Shown here piece after piece: positions 59,371 to 64,000 of a DNA stretch of 64,000 bases; within the stretch, counting starts at the first letter, position 1, and every line of letters starts with the position of its first letter. A program made the position numbers and the translations under genes. The notes under the pieces were generated by a model. It made no database searches. It was not told where the DNA came from and was given only the letters and a program-made list of their open reading frames with translations. This DNA comes from Lentzea terrae (GTDB lineage Bacteria > Actinomycetota > Actinomycetes > Mycobacteriales > Pseudonocardiaceae), in assembly GCF_003265345.1 (NCBI RefSeq), contig NZ_QFWW01000035.1, positions 124,001 to 188,000 on the forward strand, written 5' to 3'.

Positions 59371-59651
59371 CGCGCACCGCCCGCGCACTTGACGCACTGA
59401 AAGACGCTGCCGACGCTCGGGATACGTCCAACGGGAAGGAACGCACCTGTTCCCGCGGAGCACTGCGCCTTGCAGGTCAGGCACTCGAACCCTTCAGCCT
59501 GTGCGGCGGTGAGTTCCAACGTCTCCAAAGCGCCGCCGTCGAGCATGACGACATAGCTGGAGACGGTCTGCTTGCTGGAGATCATGCGATCCCACAGCAG
59601 TTGTTTCGTGGCCCTGTCTGGCGCAGGAATGCGCTCAGGCTCTACGCTCAT
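59367..59651 (-). CDS. Small AICE protein with CxxC pairs
   Basis: A 94-residue protein with CLTCKAQC and QCVKCAG in its C-terminal half, suggesting a zinc ribbon. The N-terminal half is helical (ATKQLLWDRMISSKQTVSSY). It is coupled by ATGA to the translocase gene. Function unknown, possibly in transfer or replication control. Confidence 0.6.
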   Translation of the reverse strand: MSVEPERIPAPDRATKQLLWDRMISSKQTVSSYVVMLDGGALETLELTAAQAEGFECLTCKAQCSAGTGAFLPVGRIPSVGSVFQCVKCAGGAR

Positions 59652-59806
59652 CGTTGTTCACTCCCAGTTGGGTGGACAACGCAGGAGCGGCGAGGTTGGT
59701 AGCCGGGTTCCGCTCCTGCGTCTCACGTTCTCGTTGCGCCGCAACAAGGTGTGCGGCATCGCCACGTGACCCAACGGAGTCACGCGTTCTGTCTAAACAG
59801 GACTGG

Positions 59807-60058
59807 CTAGCGCTTGGGGGCCGGGATTTCCTCCCCCTTCTCGCGCTCACGGTTGGCCCAATAGAGGGCTTCGTGGTGGTGGCTGCGATCGGTCTCAGCG
59901 ACTCGCGCGTACACAGCGGCCGAGCGGAGGTAGTAGTCCCGCAGCACCGCAGGCGCGGCCTTGGGGTTGGGCATGAGCTTGCTCAGCACGTCGTGTGCCT
60001 CGCTCAGCGTCATTACCTTCTCCGCGACGCCCCAGCTCATAGCGTCAACTGCGGACAT
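59807..60058 (-). CDS. AMED_5909-like small protein
   Basis: The 83-residue product reads MTLSEAHDVLSKLMPNPKAA, VLRDYYLRSAAVYARVAETD, HHHEALYWANREREKGEEIP, a pattern I recognise from the AMED_5909 family found in Pseudonocardiaceae elements. Function unknown. Its start overlaps the preceding gene's end by 14 bp. The 155-bp gap to the next gene downstream shows no ORF. Confidence 0.6.
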   Translation of the reverse strand: MSAVDAMSWGVAEKVMTLSEAHDVLSKLMPNPKAAPAVLRDYYLRSAAVYARVAETDRSHHHEALYWANREREKGEEIPAPKR

Positions 60059-60290
60059 CGTCAGCCTCCTCCGCGAGCGTGTGCCGCCCGCCCTGGCGAG
60101 CCGCCGACGCTTGAAGCGCCCGCCAAGCCTGGTCAAGTACGTCCCGCAGCTGGGGCACGACGTCCCGGTCGATCACGAGCACGGCCGGGAACGCATTGCC
60201 GAGACGAATCTCGATCCGGTCGGCGAACGGCATCGCGAGCGGACGCATCGGCACATCGGCGGTCACATGGACGCGCACCATGTCCGGCAT
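60045..60290 (-). CDS. Small AICE hypothetical protein
   Basis: An 81-residue protein (MPDMVRVHVTADVPMRPLAM, IEIRLGNAFPAVLVIDRDVV, LDQAWRALQASAARQGGRHT). No domain is recognised. It is coupled to the Pra-like gene by TGATG at 60290, with an alternative GTG start at 60293. Confidence 0.55.
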   Translation of the reverse strand: MPDMVRVHVTADVPMRPLAMPFADRIEIRLGNAFPAVLVIDRDVVPQLRDVLDQAWRALQASAARQGGRHTLAEEADDVRS

Positions 60291-60742
60291 CACGCCGCCT
60301 TAGCGGCAGGCTTGCTGACGACCGGCTTCATGCCGGACGCCCGCAGGCTGTACCCGAGCTTCGCCCGGCACCGGTGACGCTCACCAGCGTGTGTGGCGCG
60401 GCAGCCCTTGTCATCGATCCACGGCGTGACCGTCAGCCCCTCGAACAGCACGGGCCGGACGTCCGTACCTGGGATTGCCTCCGGTGGCACCGGCTGGTGA
60501 GGCGCGGAGATCTTCACGGTGACCACCGCGTCCGTCTTGCGCTCGGCCGCCTGGTCGATCACCAGCACGGACCACACAAGGAGTCCGGTCTCCTTGTCCT
60601 TCTCCTGCTCCACCGGCAGACCCTTCGCCCGCTCGTCGGCGGACTGGAACTTGAGCACGGGCTCAACGCCCATCACGAGCGCGCCCCTGGGAAACACGAA
60701 GTCGTGACCCGCAGGGAGCCTGCTCCCACCTGTGATCGCCAT
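60290..60742 (-). CDS. Pra-like replication/integration/excision activator
   Basis: The 150-residue protein matches the actinomycete family annotated as plasmid replication, integration and excision activator: FPRGALVMGVEPVLKFQSAD, DKETGLLVWSVLVIDQAAER, VKISAPHQPVPPEAIPGTDV, RPVLFEGLTVTPWI, and the end AKLGYSLRASGMKPV. In pSAM2 Pra activates rep-xis-int and so triggers excision. The position at the head of the minus-strand operon fits. ATG 60742 is chosen; it diverges from the XRE gene across a repeat-rich promoter region. Confidence 0.8.
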   Translation of the reverse strand: MAITGGSRLPAGHDFVFPRGALVMGVEPVLKFQSADERAKGLPVEQEKDKETGLLVWSVLVIDQAAERKTDAVVTVKISAPHQPVPPEAIPGTDVRPVLFEGLTVTPWIDDKGCRATHAGERHRCRAKLGYSLRASGMKPVVSKPAAKAA

Positions 60743-60821
60743 CGTGGCTCTCCTGTCGTTTGCGTCGTCCAGGCTCGTTGCCTGAAGTTCTCGACGACTA
60801 CGACTTTCGGCTGAAAACCGG

Positions 60822-60899
60822 GACGTCAGCACCGCATGGCAGGACATCTATAGACGTCCCCAGTAACGTAAGACGTCCCTAACGTCCCCAAGGACGTCC
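60822..60899. repeat. GACGTCC repeats between the pra-like and XRE genes
   Basis: GACGTCCC at 60853-60860 and 60872-60879, ACGTCCC at 60882-60888 and GACGTCC at 60893-60899, plus GACGTC at 60822-60827, all in the same orientation. They lie just upstream of the XRE gene (ATG 60914), which makes them likely operators controlling both divergent units, in the role KorSA sites play in pSAM2. Confidence 0.6.
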
Positions 60900-60913
60900 T
60901 TCAGGAAGCGATC

Positions 60914-61657
60914 ATGGCGAACGAACGACTACGAGACGCGTTGCTACGCAACGGACTCACATACGAGCAGGTATCCAAGGCCACGGGCGTCGATCAGAAG
61001 ACCGTCGAACGCTGGATCACGAAGGGCCGGGCGCCGTACCCGCGCCACCGCAACACCATCGCGTCCATGGTCAAAGAGACCGAGACATACCTCTGGCCGG
61101 ACGCAGTTGCCGCCGAAAGGAAGGCCGAGATCACCGAGTCCGAGGTGGTCAAGCTCTACCCGCACCGGAACACGATCCCCGCGGACCTGTGGGACCACCT
61201 CATCACGAACGCCACGCAGCATGTGGAGGTGCTGGTGCACGCCGGCATCTTCCTGGTGGAGCGGCCGACGTTCATGCGCGACCTCGCCAACAAGGCTGCG
61301 AAGGGTGCCCGCATCCGCCTGATCTTCGGCGATCCGGCCAGCCGCGAAGTCGCCAAGCGCAGCGACGAAGAGCAGCTGGGCAAGGGCACGCTCGGGTCAC
61401 GCATCCGCAATGCGCTGGCGTTCTACCGCCCGCTGGTGGACGTTGACGGAGTTGAGATGCGCTTCCACAAGACGACGCTCTACAACTCGATCTTCCGCTT
61501 CGATGACGAGATGGTCGTCAACACCCATGTCTACGGCTTCCAAGCCGCACACGCTCCAGCGCTGCACCTGCGTCGGCTAGCTGCGGGCGATCTCTTCGAG
61601 ACCTACTCTGAGAGCTTCGAGCACGTCTGGAACCTGTCCAAGCCAGCAACATTCTAG
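60914..61657 (+). CDS. XRE-type regulator with a C-terminal DUF5919-like domain
   Basis: A 247-residue protein: N-terminal HTH (LTYEQVSKATGVDQKTVERW) and a C-terminal domain (LIFGDPASREVAKRSDEE, MRFHKTTLYNSIFRFDDEMV, VNTHVYG) resembling DUF5919. AICE regulators of this type sit beside Nudix genes. It probably represses pra and itself. AGGAAG lies 6 nt before the ATG. Confidence 0.75.
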   Translation: MANERLRDALLRNGLTYEQVSKATGVDQKTVERWITKGRAPYPRHRNTIASMVKETETYLWPDAVAAERKAEITESEVVKLYPHRNTIPADLWDHLITNATQHVEVLVHAGIFLVERPTFMRDLANKAAKGARIRLIFGDPASREVAKRSDEEQLGKGTLGSRIRNALAFYRPLVDVDGVEMRFHKTTLYNSIFRFDDEMVVNTHVYGFQAAHAPALHLRRLAAGDLFETYSESFEHVWNLSKPATF

Positions 61658-61665
61658 GGAGCCAC

Positions 61666-62136
61666 ATGGCCCGCGTGGACTACTTCCACGACCCGAACGC
61701 ACCCAAAGCCAACAGCCTTCGTCCTGCAGTCAGCGCATTTGTGCAAGATCAAACTGGGCGGATTCTCATGATCCGCAGGACCGACAACGATTTGTACGCC
61801 ATTCCTGGAGGGCAGCAGGAAGTCGGCGAGACGTTGACTCAGTCCGCAATCAGAGAAGTAGAGGAAGAAACAGGAATCAATGTCGCAGTAACAGGACTTG
61901 TCGGCCTATACTCCAACCCTGAACACGTCATTAAATACGACGACGGCGAGATTAGACAAGAGTTCTCAATCTGCTTCAAGGCGACACCAACAGGCGGCCA
62001 AATACGAGTCAGCGACGAATCCAAAGAGGTCGTATGGGCTAACACCGCCGAGCTTGCCCACTTGAACATTCATCCATCAATCCGGCTTCGCATCGACCAC
62101 GCCCTAGCAGGTAGATCAGAACCCTATTTTACCTAG
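61666..62136 (+). CDS. Nudix hydrolase, possibly Pif-like
   Basis: The 156-residue protein has a complete Nudix box, GGQQEVGETLTQSAIREVEE followed by ETGI, near residues 49-72. pSAM2's Pif, which blocks redundant transfer between element-bearing cells, is a Nudix protein in an equivalent position, so a Pif-like role is a reasonable inference. It follows the XRE gene by 8 bp with AGGGAG before the ATG. Its lower GC relative to the upstream genes is visible from about 61740. Confidence 0.8.
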   Translation: MARVDYFHDPNAPKANSLRPAVSAFVQDQTGRILMIRRTDNDLYAIPGGQQEVGETLTQSAIREVEEETGINVAVTGLVGLYSNPEHVIKYDDGEIRQEFSICFKATPTGGQIRVSDESKEVVWANTAELAHLNIHPSIRLRIDHALAGRSEPYFT

Positions 62137-62161
62137 CCAATCAAGAGGAACTAATCGGCAG

Positions 62162-63052
62162 ATGTCACTTGAAGACAAGCTCATCAGCTGGACGGGTCCA
62201 TCGAGCCAAACTGAGCAGGAAAAGCAAGACCGCACCGAACGAATGATCCGTCAAGCGATTGAAAACCATGAACCTTTCGAAAACTGCAGTCTAAAAGTAT
62301 ACGCGAAGGGATCGTACGCAAATAATACCAACGTGAGGTCCGACAGCGACGTCGACGTCGCGGTCCAATGCACAGATGTCACCTACTGGGAGGAGGCGAA
62401 GCCCGGGACACATCCTACGACAACGAGCCCGTACGCGGGAATTTGGACGCCAGCAAAGCTCAGGTCCGAGCTCGGAATCGCACTAAGAAAGAAGTTTCCT
62501 GGCCAGGTAGACAGCACAGGCTCCACTGCTTTTAGAGTAAATTCTGGCAGCGCCCGCGTAGACGCAGATGTAGTGCCGTGCTTCGACTATAAGTACTACC
62601 TCTCACGCGAGAACTACCGGCCCGGGTCAAAGGTCTTCAAGAAAGATGGCCGCAGCATCGTAAACTACCCCGCACAGCAGCTGACGGAAGGTCGCACTAA
62701 AAATGGGAATACAAGTAGCTTCTACAAGCAAGCCGTTCGCATCCTCAAGCGCACCGAGAACGCAATGGTTCTCGCAAATTCCCACCGGGAGGTGCCATCC
62801 TTCTTTGTTGAGTGCCTAACGTATAACTGTCCGGACTCCCTATTCATGGGCAACACCTGGAGCGACACCATCCGCAGCCTGCTACTGCACATGTGGGAAA
62901 CTCTGCAAGGCAACGACGAACCCACAGTAAGCGCAAACCGCTGGGTCGAAGTAAGCCGGTGCAAGTATCTATTTCACAAAGACCAAGCCTGGAGTCGGGC
63001 CGACGGCAGAGATTTCGCCAAAGCCGCATGGAACTACCTGGGGTACTCATGA
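62162..63052 (+). CDS. CBASS CD-NTase (cGAS/DncV-like nucleotidyltransferase)
   Basis: The 296-residue protein has the nucleotidyltransferase signature KGSYANNT (Gly50-Ser51) followed by SDSDVDVAV with Asp63 and Asp65, and the third acidic residue in RVDADVVPCF (Asp134/Asp136). This matches CD-NTases that make cyclic oligonucleotides on phage infection. It overlaps the effector gene by ATGA (63049-63052). The product nucleotide cannot be told from the sequence. GC is visibly lower than in the host region, consistent with acquired cargo. Confidence 0.88.
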   Translation: MSLEDKLISWTGPSSQTEQEKQDRTERMIRQAIENHEPFENCSLKVYAKGSYANNTNVRSDSDVDVAVQCTDVTYWEEAKPGTHPTTTSPYAGIWTPAKLRSELGIALRKKFPGQVDSTGSTAFRVNSGSARVDADVVPCFDYKYYLSRENYRPGSKVFKKDGRSIVNYPAQQLTEGRTKNGNTSSFYKQAVRILKRTENAMVLANSHREVPSFFVECLTYNCPDSLFMGNTWSDTIRSLLLHMWETLQGNDEPTVSANRWVEVSRCKYLFHKDQAWSRADGRDFAKAAWNYLGYS

Positions 63053-63669
63053 CGAAAAACGTCGTTATCCGCACAGTCGTCGGCGTCGCAGTCTTAGTAT
63101 TCGTCGTGGGCGCCTGGATCAAAAGCGGACAGTTGGATCTAGGTTGGCTAAAGTACTTCTCGATCGCTGTTCTAACCGCAACTGCCGTGCTAGCCCTCTG
63201 GGATATTTGGCTGTGGCGACTGGATATCATCCAGCTCATCCCCGGAGTTCCGCGCTCCGTAAGAGGGACCTGGCAGGGTACTCTGACGTCGTTCTGGGTT
63301 GACCCTGAGACAGACAAAAGTCCAGATCCCAAGACCGTATACCTTGTAGTACGTCAGTCTTCGTCGCATGTCTCGGTTACACTGCTAACCAACGAGTCTA
63401 GGTCGACTTCCTCACTAGCCGCCGTTTCCGAGGTCGACGGAACATCTCAACTTACCTATCTTTACCTGAATAGACCTGATGCAAGGTTTGAGCACCGAAG
63501 CCGTATACACCATGGTTCGACCGCGCTAATCGCATCCGGAAATAAGAAGCAGCGGCGACTAAAGGGGCGGTATTGGACAGACCGAGACACCAAAGGTGAG
63601 CTGGATTTCACCAAGCACAACACCCAAATAGTTGACGACTTCGACGAGGCGGGCACACTTTTCAAATAG
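63049..63669 (+). CDS. CBASS effector, Cap15 type (two transmembrane helices plus beta-barrel)
   Basis: A 206-residue protein with two transmembrane helices (about 5-24 and 33-55) and a beta-rich cytoplasmic domain (60-206) containing SVRGTWQGTLTSFW near residue 70 and LKGRYWTDRDTKGELDF near 175, as in the Cap15-like cyclic-nucleotide receptor family. On binding the CD-NTase product it disrupts the inner membrane, killing the infected cell. With the CD-NTase it forms a minimal type I CBASS (no Cap2/Cap3 genes). Confidence 0.85.
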   Translation: MTKNVVIRTVVGVAVLVFVVGAWIKSGQLDLGWLKYFSIAVLTATAVLALWDIWLWRLDIIQLIPGVPRSVRGTWQGTLTSFWVDPETDKSPDPKTVYLVVRQSSSHVSVTLLTNESRSTSSLAAVSEVDGTSQLTYLYLNRPDARFEHRSRIHHGSTALIASGNKKQRRLKGRYWTDRDTKGELDFTKHNTQIVDDFDEAGTLFK

Positions 63670-63702
63670 TGACTACTCGGCCGCGATGAAGTTGACGGGT
63701 AC

Positions 63703-64000
63703 CTAGAGATACATCCACCTTGCCGTCACCTCAGGCCAAGTGAGAACTCCGTCTCCTACCCTCCGAACGGCTCGAATACCTCCGTCTTCGGAAGCAACAA
63801 ATGCGATTACCTGTGGAAGGCTCCATGCAAACCTGAAAGCCGCCCGGTGCCGAGTTCCAAACGACTCAACCGACACTGAGTGTGCACTACGACCTTCAGC
63901 GTCATCACATATGGAAATTGTGCGCATCACAGGCGCAGACGCCGTGACTTCAGCACCAAAACCCACAATCTCAAATCTATCGGTCATAACTATAGCGCCA
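63703..64000 (-). CDS. DAC/DisA_N-domain protein, C-terminal part (diadenylate-cyclase-like; cut by window edge)
   Basis: The minus-strand frame is open through 64000 and stops at 63703, giving about 98 residues. They read GAIVMTDRFEIVGFGAEV, then ESFGTRHRAAFRFAWS and IAFVASEDGGIRAV. GTRHRAA is the RHR motif of DAC domains, and GA at the edge would complete the DGA motif: the truncated codon ends in T, compatible with GAT (Asp). The ATG at 63987 is internal. It converges with cap15, 33 bp apart. Members of this class synthesise c-di-AMP; the N-terminal domain is not visible. Confidence 0.7.
   Translation of the reverse strand, partial: GAIVMTDRFEIVGFGAEVTASAPVMRTISICDDAEGRSAHSVSVESFGTRHRAAFRFAWSLPQVIAFVASEDGGIRAVRRVGDGVLTWPEVTARWMYL

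Larger units (their letters stand above)
54839..64000. mobile_element. Actinomycete integrative and conjugative element (AICE), right end outside window
   Basis: A pSAM2-like gene set lies next to tRNA-Lys: tyrosine integrase, excisionase, RepSA-type initiator, FtsK-like translocase, small genes, a Pra-like activator, an XRE regulator and a Nudix gene, followed by CBASS cargo. No second copy of the tRNA 3' end is visible up to 64000, so at least 9.1 kb is present and the other att site is beyond the edge. Base composition drops visibly after about 61.7 kb. Confidence 0.85.

Noticed and set aside
1-64000. CRISPR array, insertion sequence or biosynthetic gene cluster
   Set aside because: No regularly spaced repeats, no transposase or IS-type terminal repeats, and no PKS/NRPS or RiPP precursor genes were seen; the PIMT-like methyltransferase alone is not enough.

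Overview
The window is high-GC actinobacterial DNA with frequent GTG starts and dense ATGA/GTGA gene overlaps. Mycothiol- and F420-type enzyme families, an hbhA neighbourhood arranged as in Mycobacterium, a gamma-butyrolactone-receptor-like TetR protein and an AMED_5909-type small protein point to a Pseudonocardiaceae-like actinomycete (Lentzea, Saccharothrix, Actinosynnema or a relative). The genus is inference; no rRNA is present.

Layout. 1-11.8 kb: housekeeping and orphan genes (mycothiol-dependent isomerase fold, purU, an EbfC/WXG100-like pair with a frameshift, an aminotransferase homologue lacking its PLP lysine, a LOG protein, two secreted proteins), a large XRE-nSTAND-WD40 protein, a YbaK protein and a MerR/TipA regulator with a textbook 19-bp-spacer promoter. 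11.8-14.6 kb: an HTH-hbhA pair followed, after a terminator, by DUF2516, hydrolase and DJ-1 genes. 14.6-24.2 kb: a PIMT-like methyltransferase, a membrane NACHT protein, a PadR-ABC exporter operon with a clear operator, CGNR, DUF445 and a class I aminotransferase. 24.2-28 kb: an ECF sigma factor, a small beta-rich protein and a TPR-CHAT protease in one overlapping operon, convergent with a cytosolic subtilisin-like protease. This looks like a dedicated proteolytic signalling module. 28-38 kb: a secreted Pro-rich protein, a hairpin-rich spacer, a MocR/YczE divergent pair, an HTH-ClpN pair divergent from a PP2C-like gene with twin palindromic operators, tRNA-Glu/Asp/Phe, the GBL-receptor-like gene with an ARE-like site, a CsoR-operator-driven copZ-copA pair, and a cold-shock gene. 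38-54 kb: L,D-transpeptidase, orphan amino-acid binding protein, redox enzymes, a three-gene flotillin/NfeD/giant AAA+ ATPase operon, COG0523 GTPase, two tandem beta-lactamase-fold hydrolases and a methyltransferase.

54.76 kb to the right edge: an actinomycete integrative and conjugative element (AICE) lying next to tRNA-Lys(TTT). It has int-xis-rep-tra, three small genes, a Pra-like activator, a divergent XRE regulator and a Nudix gene resembling the pSAM2 immunity factor. Its cargo, visibly lower in GC, is a two-gene CBASS anti-phage system (CD-NTase plus Cap15-type 2TM/beta-barrel effector). Running into the right edge on the opposite strand is the C-terminal part of a DAC-type (diadenylate cyclase) domain gene. 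The second att site is outside the window.

The most interesting observations are the CBASS/DAC cargo of the AICE, the sigma-CHAT-S8 module, the operator architecture of the HTH-ClpN/PP2C locus and the flotillin-AAA+ operon. No CRISPR array, rRNA, insertion sequence or recognisable biosynthetic cluster was seen.
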